DNA of 64,000 nucleotides, taken from positions 310,001 to 374,000 of the forward strand of contig BSDZ01000040.1 of the NCBI GenBank assembly GCA_030268105.1, read 5' to 3'. The notes under the pieces are model-generated. The model saw only the letters and a list, made by a program, of their open reading frames with translations, had not been told where the DNA came from and searched no databases. Made by a program: the position numbers and the translations under genes. This document shows, piece after piece, positions 22,701 to 33,500 of this stretch (positions are counted from its first letter, which is position 1; the number at the start of each line of letters is the position of its first letter). The stretch is from Volvox africanus (taxonomy: Eukaryota > Chlorophyta > Chlorophyceae > Chlamydomonadales > Volvocaceae).

Positions 22701-25190
22701 AATCTGCAAATATCGCCAGTTAATAACAAAGACTTGCCGGTACGACACCGTGCAAGCGGTTGCCATGGAGGTTTGCCGTACGCGGCTTAACTGTCACCCC
22801 CCGCCCACCAGGAACGGCAAAAATGGTCTGACACATGCCAAAGGCCACTATCGTCCTAGAAGTACGTTACGATTCACTTCTTATCCCCCCCCTCCGCCTC
22901 CCTTCGCCTTCTTATTGTCATCTGCACTCCACCTCACGCCATTTCCATACCGCGTCGTACTTGTTGTCGTACAGGCTAATAAGTTCCTCTTGCGCATGCA
23001 AGTCCTATTCTCGGACGCCATCTCCGATTCCGGCGGAGCCATGAAACTGGTTGGTTTCGGTACGACGGAATATGTCACAAATGCGGTTTTGGCGGCTCAG
23101 AATTACATTGATGCCTTGCTGGGCAACTCAACGCTTAGCTCGCCGGCTCTTTATGATGCCGTACGTACGGTAAAACAGGCGAACACGACCCTCAGGGAGA
23201 GCAAGTATCAAGACGTGCCGGGTACGGAACTTATCCTCCAATTCCTAGACGGTATCGCGGAGTTAGAAAAGGCCGGGTACACATTGCCGTCATTCGAATT
23301 GGATCCGCCGCCGCCGTCGCCAAGGCGGATTCTCCCTTCACCGCCGCCGATCCCGTGGCCACCGCCGCCGCCTCTCAGTGAGTACGACAACGTGTTTTTG
23401 AGCTTTCCATGCATACTTACCGGTGGGATTACGCATGCAAGCACGGCGCATGGAAAGAAATGCTGGTCATCAACATCAGCATCCAATCCGTACGGCATAT
23501 GTTTTCAGCGAGCGAGACGTAGAGAATGGCATGCATGGCACCATTCGTCATCAACGATGGAGAAGTGTCAAGTAGCAGTACAGCAGGAGATTTCCTCCCT
23601 CTCTAAACGCCCCTCACAGAACGTCCCTAGAACGTTTATACAGTTGGTTAGGCTCCCATGTTCTTAGGTACAAAACCCAGCTTGTTCTGTGGAAGGCATC
23701 CACCGCCGGTGAATACAACATGTTTGGTGCTGCTGCTGCCGTGTCGTACTGCTGCGCGCGTTTTACCTTTCTTTTCTTTATGGTGATTGTACATGTGTTG
23801 GTTCCGTACATGTTGCATCATCAGCAATGGCCCCCATTTCCTCTTTTCTACGTCCTTTCAGCGTATTTGACCGTACGTTGTCGTACGCTGCTGTACACCT
23901 GACCGTGCACATCTTTCCCAGTGGTTCTGCCTAGAAACGCCCAGTTCCTGGGCTGCTTCGCGGATTATAGCCCCGTCAACAGCTCCATTAACGGCTCATT
24001 TCCCGACATCGTCTGGATACCAAAGAGCAATAACTTCACCGTCGACAGGTATGCCGGTATGCCATCCACACCACCCATACGATCCACACCCTCCATACGT
24101 TCGCTGCAAGCTTTGCGGGATGCTATTGCTGTCCTGATCTGGCCTGATGACATAGACCTGGGTAAACCGCACAATCATCTTGGTGATGTAAATCATGCCC
24201 GGGTCATCGTATGACTGCCTTTCTGAGAACTGTCAGGTCAACCCTAAAAGGCATCTTTGTCGTTCATTACAACACCTGACTTGATCGTTAACGAATCGAT
24301 ACATCGAGGTAATAACTTTTCAAAGCTCCGCTTCGCCCCCGACCGCCCCACCACACATACACACATACACACATACACACATACACACATACACACATAC
24401 ACATACATACACAGATAAAGCCACGTGTTCCTCCCCTGCGCTGTGGCTCGGTCCGGTCAGGACCCCCGGTGCTCGTCTTTGAAGGGCGAGTCGCCCACAG
24501 TGTAACACCCAATACACATACACATACATACACACATACACACATACACACATACACACATACACATACATACACAGATAAAGCCACGTGTTCCTCCCCT
24601 GCGCTGTGGCTCGGTCCGGTCAGGACCCCCGGTGCTCGTCTTTGAAGGGCGAGTCGCCCACAGTGTAACACCCAATACACATACACACATACACACATAC
24701 ACACATATACATACATACACACATACACATACATACACACATACACACACATACACACATGCACACGCATGCCCATAGTTCACTTCCCTGTCTGCTCCTC
24801 CTCCCAACCCATAACCTCAGGTGCCTGAACTTCGCCAGAAACCAGAGCTTGTACAACCAAGCCCAGGGCTATTATTATTTAGCCCTGCAGATTGTGTCTT
24901 ACCCGGGGATTCGGCGATGTCTTGGCGCCAAAGATAAACCGACAGATTTCCTGAAACGTTATATGATATCAAATTCGAGTTGCGATACTCTCTGTGGCGG
25001 TTCCTTCAACCAAATGTGTGGGGGGAATCCCCTATCACCCAGTGGGACACCCACCGCAGTTTATATGACATTTCCCGACAAAAACATGACAACAGCTGGA
25101 GGCCCATTGAGCACTGCGAGCACTTGGAATTTAAACTTTAAAAATATGGATTTCGATTTGGCAGACGACGACGACAGTAATTCGGATTGA
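16788..25190 (+). CDS. Pro-rich ECM-type protein with WSC and TCAF-like regions, copy 2
   Basis: Same architecture as the gene at 7892-15694. Supported exons: 16788-16989, 18546-20690, 21036 to about 21771 or beyond, 22274 to about 22580, 22975-23377, 23922-24048, 24821-25190; the middle exons are again not fully resolved. Exon 1 joins exon 2 in phase (G + AC). In this copy exon 2 keeps a non-repetitive segment of about 120 residues before the rod (coding about 18753-19110, rich in Asn, Asp, Glu and Lys) that copy 1 lacks, and a shorter Pro-Pro run. Indels between the copies in the coding parts are multiples of three (9 bp near 18575, 3 bp near 18736, 6 bp near 21694), which supports both genes being translated in this frame. 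The WSC exon differs by only a few residues (GGSFNQMCGG here, [10 protein letters not shown] in copy 1). Confidence 0.8.
17809..18051 (+). other. Basic open frame inside intron 1 of copy 2
   Basis: An 81-codon frame between stops, with the only ATG at 17914 (45 residues). It is Lys/Arg-rich (RRSKKSKRERSS) and not low-complexity. It lies in a part of the intron with no counterpart in copy 1. No family recognised. It may be an alternative exon, a transposon remnant or chance. Confidence 0.3.
24411..24736 (+). repeat. Internal 163-bp duplication in the WSC intron of copy 2
   Basis: The segment starting ACAGATAAAGCCACGTG at 24411 recurs at 24574 with its flanking CA array. Copy 1 has it once. 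The event therefore postdates the gene duplication and was probably driven by slippage or unequal exchange in the CA arrays. Confidence 0.9.
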
Positions 25191-25334
25191 GGAGATATTT
25201 ATTGGATGTGCCGTACGAGAAACCTCAAATACTGACCTCTACGTACGTGTTGCCCGATGGGCATGAGTTTACTATTTGTGTATTGTTTTACTTGTGGATA
25301 TGCATGCATGGATGAGTGCCTAGGTAATGCTGTC

Positions 25335-25339
25335 TGTAA
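25335..25339 (+). terminator. Candidate poly(A) signal, copy 2
   Basis: TGTAA about 145 bp after the stop, conserved in position with copy 1. Confidence 0.5.
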
Positions 25340-26094
25340 CTTTGCTATTTACATACGACGTATGCGTACGGCATGCGAAGTAGAAAAATATGTACATTTG
25401 TTACGTGTAATCGTGCTTGCATCCTGTCACATCGGAAGATGACTGTTGGATCGGCGCCCGGCCTTGCCACCCAGCGCAGCAGATGTGTCGTACGTATTGT
25501 ACGTGTTCGGGCATTGTTTAATGCATAAATACGTTTTTTGTACAGCATGTACGGTAATTGTGGACGAACACACAGGACGAGCGTTCTTCTTTCGGGGCAG
25601 TTTTGTTTCGAAGATGTGTCTGTGCCGGTTGCGCAATGCATGCGGTGATGCTGTGGTGGGGCGTGCGTGGGCAGTCGTCAGTGTCGTCAGTGTTTTTCTC
25701 TTCATTCCTTTGAATGCTAGGACGCTAGCTAGGCCGCTGGCGGGCTATGTATTGCTGCCATCGGCCGCACAATTTCCCCATGAATAATGATTCAATATCG
25801 TCGTCAGCGCTATCAGTCAAGAAGGGTGGCTTCAAAACCCTAGACTTGATGAATGTAAGGGGGCGTCGGTCTGTCAGTCCGTCGGTGTGTCAGTCGGTCG
25901 GCTACGTCCCCAGCCGGTCAGTCAGTCCACCAGGTAGACCACGCACCACTCCGGGCGGGTGATGGTAGCTGTGCGGCAGTAGCGTTTTGTTCATTTTTAT
26001 TCTAACGTGACCCCTTGGCCTCCTTGCTTTTTTATGAGTGATTTTGCAGCCGGTGTACGACAAACCGTCGGACTAGAATTGTACGCAGACCTTG

Positions 26095-26453
26095 TGATAC
26101 CATCAGAAATATGCCGTCATTTACGAATGGTACAAGTGCTGGCGCCGACACGCCGACACGCCGACAACCCACCGTAGCTCAGGCACGAACTTTCCATAGA
26201 GATTGGCCATCCGTTGTACGGAGGACCGATGGATGTACGGGTAATTTACACACCTTGCCGCACGGCAGTGTTGAGATGAGCGATACACATGTGCATAAGA
26301 GAATGAGAAGGAGGAAGAAGTAATACCACGAGGGAGAGAGTGGGGCGCTTTCCTTAATAACAGGCAGAGTCACTTTCACAATTCGTAATTTATTTATGTG
26401 CTATTTGTATTTTGTCATGGCCTTCTTGTCCGCTGGCGGTTGCTTTGGCGCAG
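26095..26453. other. Spacer after unit 2
   Basis: No gene recognised. A 70-codon frame (26111-26323) is Thr/Arg-rich with no supporting signals. Confidence 0.4.
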
Positions 26454-27311
26454 GATGGATGCATGAAGAGGGAGTGCATAGCCTCTAGGGGCTCGAGGGG
26501 CAACAACGATCTTTGTCCCGATGTGAAAATACCAGCTGCACTCTTTGGTCTGACTAAACTTCTTCATAAGACGATTCCGTACTGTATGAGGAAGAATGAT
26601 TATGAGGATAATATCCATGCTGAAACCAGGTGAGTTGCTTGTGATTCGCTGGGCCTGTCTTTTGTCAAATCTTTGGTTCACGTTTGATATGTGAAATGAA
26701 ATGATATAGTTCTGGACTGCTATTCAATTAAAAAATACCACCACGTGATATTGGTTGGAAGTGAATGCCGGATGCTTACCAGCCACCGCCCAGAAGAAGG
26801 ATTTTTGTGTTGTTGAACACGTGCTGTCTAGACGGGGGAGTGTACGATAATTGAGGTGCTGTACTTGGGGGAGGTGGTGAATTAGCAGCTTTTTTGTGAA
26901 TTCAGAGCGAAGCGTGTGACTGTGTGCATATGTCGGTGAGACTGTGTATGTGTGTATGTGTTTCCCCAATTCTTTAAGTAGGCAAGGGCGCGTAACCCTG
27001 TATCATCAACCAACCTTAATCTCCTCCACCTCTACCCTCTGTAATGATAGGATGGTCTCCGAAACCATGAGATCAGAAGATGGATATGTCGTGCATATTG
27101 GAGGACTCCCGAAGCTTTTTTGTTTACAATCTCCCTCCCCCTTCTACTTGCTCAGCAACATATGCACACCGGTGTGACTGGTACTGATTGGTACGAATAT
27201 TGTGAAACTCAAGAATTAAATCACAAAATTGATGCCGCATGCCGTAGGCGTCCAAACTATCTTCCAAATCTAGAGCAAATCGTGCCGTTGCCGTCGAGGA
27301 AGCCATGCTAG
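26454..27311 (+). CDS. Tentative small three-exon gene, 3' part
   Basis: Exon A 26454-26629 (acceptor GCGCAG, donor CCAG|GTGAGT), exon B from 27051 (acceptor GATAG) to 27087 or 27090, exon C 27156-27311 (acceptor after a C/T tract, TTGCTCAG). The phases join (A ends with two extra bases, B supplies one; B to C in phase 0), giving an open frame of about 122 codons to a TAG. The composition is not repetitive, with several Cys. I recognise no family and found no first exon. The short B-C intron (about 65-68 bp) and its weak donor are the least certain part. Confidence 0.35.
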
Positions 27312-28658
27312 GCGGTAGTGGTGGTGGTGATGGTAGTAGCGGAGATTCGTGTTGGCACGCTGTACGGCATCGTAGACATGCAAACCGACATGCAGCAACC
27401 AACTGCAATAGATGGAGCGTAGGAAAATACACCCCATGCACCTCATCAAATTCCCTTTTCCGTATATTACCTGACAACAAACCTCTGTAAGGACTGTTGT
27501 GCCAATCTGGCAGATGTGATAGTCGTTTGCAATTGCTACACTGAACCGGCGTGGTGTTTCGCCTCCCTGAAGGAGTTGCTACCTGGGAAGATAACATATA
27601 ACTTTTAATAGCGTACTGTTTTTATGTGACATTTTAAGCATTTGTTAAAGAAATTGGTTAAATTAATTAACCCATTGAAAACGTGTGAAACAAACTGGAT
27701 GCTCCGGCAGGCCGCTGCTCCATGCCAGCGCCATGCTGCGACAGTGCTGAGTAGCGACATCGTCAAGGATCATCCAGTCATGCAGCCAATCTATTATGGC
27801 AACACAAGTCTTGTGGCGAATCGAATGATCAATTTAGCAATAATTACTACGCCGTATGATGTTGAAGGTTGACGAGTTCCAAGCTCCCAACACGAACATG
27901 AAATTGGGACGTCCAACTTTCTGAGGATAAGATTTCAGAGCATTTTGAGTGTTTGTGGCATCTCGCTGCTCAATTCGCTCTGGAAGTAAAGCTTATAACA
28001 AGGCGATCCACGCTATTCCCATTCAGCTCTGGGATCTTCAGTCCGTGCAGCAATCCCATCGTCGCCAAATAATTTCACTTCCTTTGGACCAAGAGCTATT
28101 TCAGCTGATAGCCATGAGTAGAGCGACTGACTATTAATATGAGCAATGAAAATTCATTAACATAAAATCCAGTTGTGAAAGCCGCATGTATGGTATCAGG
28201 CGACGAGGTGCGGTTCCGTCAGATGCAGTACACCCATACCTATTACTGCACGTGAGTGGACGTGAGGTCACGGGTGTGCTGGCGGCGAGGAGGATGGCAA
28301 GAGATAATCTCCAAAGGCTCTATATATTGCCAAATGTGTGCTACCAGAGCCACTTCCTTGAATTTCCCTGAATCGGTAAGGAATATTTGGTACACACTGC
28401 ACAGGCACATGTGCTGTTGTGCTTCTGGCTAACGTAAAAAAAGGCCACATCCTGCGGCAATGATTGTCGTGATAAAGAAATGGCGCGCTGCCAGAACCGA
28501 TGAAATGAAATACTTGAAAATCTCTCACCAAGGCGATTTGATGTTGAGAAGAAAAGGAGGAATAGGTGACCTCCCCACTAAAAACAATGTTTTTCAAATT
28601 GGAAGATTTGACAGGTTGCGGCTTTTCCAGTTCTTGTGCCTGGGGGAAGTCTAGTTGA
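27312..28658. other. Spacer without clear gene
   Basis: Contains the second copy of the 35-bp word (27666-27701). Several short frames exist on both strands, none with splice or homology support. Confidence 0.4.
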
Positions 28659-28731
28659 CGCCCGATGTGGGGCTCGAACCCACGACCACAAGGTTAAGAG
28701 CCTTGCGCTCTACCGACTGAGCTAACCGGGC
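28659..28731 (-). tRNA. tRNA-Lys (anticodon CUU)
   Basis: Read on the minus strand, 73 nt form a complete cloverleaf: acceptor GCCCGGT with ATCGGGC and discriminator G, D arm with AGCTCAGTCGGTAGAGC, anticodon stem CAAGG/CCTTG around the loop CTCTTAA (anticodon CTT), and TPsiC loop GGTTCGAGCC. There is no intron. The internal A and B boxes are intact. No long T-run lies within the first 50 bases after the 3' end; TTTTT on the minus strand occurs about 75 bases downstream. Confidence 0.97.
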
Positions 28732-30532
28732 CGCTTCATGTGATGAAGGATTACAAACACACATAGAAAAGAAAGACAAGCATCTAAATCTATTTTCTTC
28801 AATAGAGGTTGACGATTAATAACCTAAACACCTCTACTCTCCAATGTTATCGTCCCGCATACACCTATACTCTCCAATGTTATCTTCCGATGCTTGCTTT
28901 TGCAAATGAGAAGAACCTACACCATGAGGACGCAATCTCGCTCCACAATGTTATCGGTCATACGTGCAGCTCATCTTACAAGCATTGGGCTCCCAAATCG
29001 GACGTATTTTGCAAACGGGAGGTACCAGGGTAGAGGGTACGAAGGTGCGTTGGGGCGTTGTGTATTCCAAGGTTTCTTATGTCACGGGCGTTGTATATGG
29101 GGCGGGGAGCATCAAGCAAAGAAAGGCGCATACCGTAAACTTTACAGCATCATATTAAAACTCTAATGAATTTTTCGGGCCATCAGACCTGTGATTTCAC
29201 TAGAGCTCCGAACCGAACATCACTGTCCTCCGGAAATTAGACAAAACACACGTAAGCCCACGTCTGCCCACCAGCTGCCCACCAGGGCCCACCTGGCACA
29301 GATGGTAGGAATTCTTTCAGGGCACATGGTTCTATTGATAGTCCAGCTGATCAGAACTGGTTTTTGCATTGGGCTGTTTTTTATGCATCTTCTCGGCTTC
29401 GCAGATCTTCGCATGCACGTCCGACACGGTCCGACATACTGTACATATATGAACACGCAGATGCCCGCAAAATTTATATGTGTAAAGCAGTATCCTTTAT
29501 CCTTCGTTGTGGCTAGAGAGGTTTCTAACGGCACTCGTGAAAAGGAACAGGAGTACAGAACGCAAGTATAAACACTAACGACTGCTCACGTGCACGTAAA
29601 CATATCATCGCGACGATACAGCGACGTCTTATCCATATCAGTATTTGTCCAGGGATGAGGTGTAAATGGGGGGAGGTCCTAATAAGAGCAGTTGGACGCC
29701 TAAGCCTGAGTTGTCGTTATTGTAATGCGATTTTGTACTGCAGGTGAACGAGCAATGATTTTCGAAGCTTAATCTGATAGGTTGATGCATGAAGCAATTC
29801 TTTCATGATGTCCCTAAGCGCATTTCCCCTTATTTAGGAGATCATGCATTTCGCTTACAACTGAATATCCTAACCTTTCGCAAGGAAAGTTATCAAGACA
29901 TCGTAACTTAGTATTTAAAACCCTAAATTTATTATCAAAACAACGTTCCAGGATTGGAGATCCGGTCGTATAAGCAAGCAGCTTCCGTCAAGCTTTGTAA
30001 ACGGGTATTCCGTCTGACTCGTCCAACTCGCGCTCGCTTTGTTCGCGAATTCAAGACAAGCATCATTTCATTTAGGTTTTACCCTTCTTGGCATTTATTC
30101 ATGCCCGGTGAGCCAAGCTTCTTGAACTCGTGACAGTCGTTAAGCTCCTGGAAAAACATAAGAATCAGGCACGTACCGCCTCACACACGGTAGGTATTGC
30201 TATTTCATCAAGGTACTTTGGCATGCTTTTGGCTGTCCTGTCCACGGAGTTGCGGAACGGATTGCTGAGGGTTCACGCACTCTTTAGATAGCAGAGGGCC
30301 CCGTAAAGGCACACGATGCAAATTACAAAATCTTCATTAGCGTCCGATATCGCGATGGCGGGTAGCCGGTTTCCGCACCTTAGCGGCTGGTCGTTGCCGG
30401 GCAAAACAATTTGTAGCCTTTCTGATAATAATGTACGTATTTTCATCTTTCCGAAATATATTTGTCGTTCTTTTCTGAAGTACGTTAGCCACGTTTTTAT
30501 CCAAATCTGTGTGTCCATCCACTGTAACCAGC
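28732..30532. other. Spacer upstream of the bZIP gene
   Basis: No gene I can support. A 126-codon frame at 29191-29571 has a hydrophobic stretch but overlaps an equally long frame on the other strand. The last few hundred bases should hold the bZIP promoter and 5' UTR. No TATA box or known element recognised. Confidence 0.4.
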
Positions 30533-33500
30533 ATGGACGACCTGAACGAGTTCGACGGCTTGCTGGATTACCTTGGCGCTGGCGGTACTGAATTGCGCAG
30601 TTCAGACCAGCGGCTCCAGCAGCAAACAATTGACCCTTCCAATCTCACGATTCCTGATAACCACTTGCAACCTCAACCCATGGTCACTGGCGGCCTTCCG
30701 ATGTCCGCAACCCCAGCCGGCGGCTTACAGACGAATCTGCAAACTGGCCTTTCCGGGTTCCAAGGCTTTGGTAGCCTACTATCTGGAGCCCCCGCCATGC
30801 AGACCACTCCCGCCACCCTTCCCGGTCTTGCCAATGCGCCGGCCATCGGGCCGGCGTCGGCCCTACTCTCTGGCGGTGTTAGCGCCGCCATGCCCAGCCA
30901 CGCACATCCGCCTCAACACTCACAGCAGGGTGTTATGGGCCTCGCAGCCCTGCATGGCCCCACCGCTGGAGCCGCAGCCGCCACACGTGGTGGCCTTCTA
31001 GGTGTAAACTTTGGCACCACGACGATGGTGGGCCTTGGCAATATGGGTTCCCTAGGCGCGTTAGGAGGCCTAGGCGGTCTTGGAAACATAGCTGGATTGA
31101 CTGGTGCTGGTGGCCTAAGCCAGGTGGATGCGATCCTGGGGCTTCAGTCAATCGGAATGATGGCGCCGGGCTCCAGCACGATGGTGGGGCCAACAATTAC
31201 GAACATGGGCGGACTTGGGATGCCAGTCAGTGGGCTCGGTACGGCGCCGGCCGCCGCGGCTGCGGCCATGCACGGCAGGTACAGTGCCGCCGCCGCCGCT
31301 GCCATGGCGGCCAGGGGCGGTGGAGCCGGCCCCACGTCCATTGCCGCTGGTGGTGGTGGCGGCAGCAGCCGGCGTGGGCGCAGCTCTGCGCGGGCGGCGG
31401 CCCGTAAGGTTGGCGACGTGGATCCGGGATCTTCGGAAGGGGGTGAGCTGGATTCGAATTCTGACAGTGCGAGCTCTGATGGCGACATGACGCACAAGAG
31501 CAACAAGAAGAAGCGGGAGGGCGGCGGCGGCGGCATGGAGGATGATGCAGATCGCCGTCATGCGGCGTTGCAGGAGAAGAACCGAAAGGCACAGCGCCGA
31601 TTTCGGGAGCGTCAAAAGGTATGTCCTGAGCCCTAAGCACATCTCAGGGATACGTCCGTCGATGTAAGCGGTCTGTCTGAGCGCTCAGTCTGAGCGGTCA
31701 GTCTGAGCTGTTTGTCTGTCTGTCGATCACATGGGTCTTGCAGGATCTCAAATCACCGGACGTACTCCACTGGGGGGTTAGTATTACATGACTCAGTCCT
31801 CAGCCTCCCTTACCTTCGAAAATCCCACAACTGCATTCCATAACGGCCCCCCTCAGACAAAGCTCATGGAGCTGCATAAGCAGATTGAGGACTTGGCCGG
31901 CAAGGTGTCCAATCTGCAGACGGAAAATGCGGCGCTGCACAGCCGTACATCTATCTTGGAAAAGGTGGGAACCGAGCTGGTCTACCCTTCAGCATAGTCA
32001 ACCCTCCAGGGAACTGCTCGGCCACGCTGCTGCTGCTGCTGCTGCTTATCTGCTTGTACTGTTTGGCTGGTGTTCTGTCCACTGGTGCTGCTGCTGCCAA
32101 TGTCTCTTGTCTGCAACTGCTGCGACTGTTTGATTTCACGTTTTTCATTTTCGTGTTTGGTTGAGCGCTTCTCTGATGATGATGAGTGTCATGATGATGA
32201 TGATGGCGCTGCCTGACACCCCACTGCTGCCTGAATCTGGATCCAGGTTCTGGATATGCGGAACGAGCAGATCCAGGTCATGCAGGAGAACAAGGAGGTG
32301 GGCGGGAGGGGCGGGGGAGGGCTGCAGGCAACGTACGTGTTTAACCCAAGGGTATGTTTGGACCACTTTGTTTGTGATTGTGCGATAAGCAACGGATGTC
32401 GTAACCGAAATGGAGGTGGTTATGTTTGGTTGTGGGTGGGTGTGTTTGGTTGCAGATTATCATGTAGAAACCCCGAACCCCAAGAAAACCACGGAAACAC
32501 AAAACCCCTGTTGTATTTGTGCCTTTGCCTTTGCCTGTGCGTGTTTGTTTGTGTGTATATGTACGTGTGTATATGTGGCCATGTGTTTGGTGTCGTAACC
32601 ACAGGTAGCGGAGGCGGAGCTAGCTTCCCTAGGTACCGGCCAAGCTCTGGTGCCTCTAACCCCAGAAGCCATAAAAGAGCTCACCAGTGAAGATATATAC
32701 AGGGTTTACCAGACGTACGTCAAGGAGCTGTCTGTACGGCTAGTGGAAGCAACCCGCGGGTCGGTACGGGTGACGGCGGGGCCGCCGGCCGCTGCTGACG
32801 GTGACAGCGGCGAGGGTGCCGCCGCTACCGGAAGCGACGATGGTGACACTGCCGCCGCGAACGGCATCACAGGCGAGGTTAGAAACGAGGCCTCAGCGAA
32901 TGGCAGCAGGGAGGCAGCAGCGGCGGGTGGCGGCGGGGGTGGTGGCAGCAATGCGGTGGCGCAAGCAGAGCTGGAGCGGGTGGTTCGAGAGCTGGTGCGT
33001 GTGTATGTGTGTACGGGTATGTGGTTTTAAGTTCCAGCTAACCCTGCCCCAGCGTAAGGCCCACGAAGCACCCAAAAACCAACTGCAAAAAGGGGGGCCG
33101 AGGAGAAAGGGAAGATAGTCTTATTATCTGGTTCTCCTCCTCCTCCTCTTTCTCTTCCTCCTCCTCCTCCGCCTTGGGGGATTATATGCTTTCACACACT
33201 CGGTACGCCAGGGTCTCCTCCCGCTTACCCTACTGCATAACCTCTTCTTAACATCCGGTACTCCCTCCCACTCTCCGCCGACCCATTCTCACCCCTCCCA
33301 CTCGCCACATACACCTCATTTGCCTGCCCTCCATCACCCAAAATCTTTCCTCAATCTTTCCGCCCTCCCACTCGCCTTCCGATTCCAACACTCCTCAACC
33401 CTCCCGCCTCCCCATGTACCCACCTCACGGGGCTCCAGAGTGTGATGCTCATGCGGCTGGGAGTTGCGAGGCCGTTGGAGGCCCGCAAGTTCATCGTTTT

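Larger units (their letters stand above)
16760..26094 (+). repeat. Tandem segmental duplication, unit 2
   Basis: Second copy of the unit at 7865-16694, same orientation, about 0.5 kb longer because of a longer intron 1, a longer non-repetitive N-terminal segment in the rod exon and an internal duplication in the WSC intron. Confidence 0.9.

Noticed and set aside
29191..29571. 126-codon frame with a hydrophobic stretch
   Set aside because: An equally long frame lies on the other strand, and there is no splice, homology or start context to choose either.
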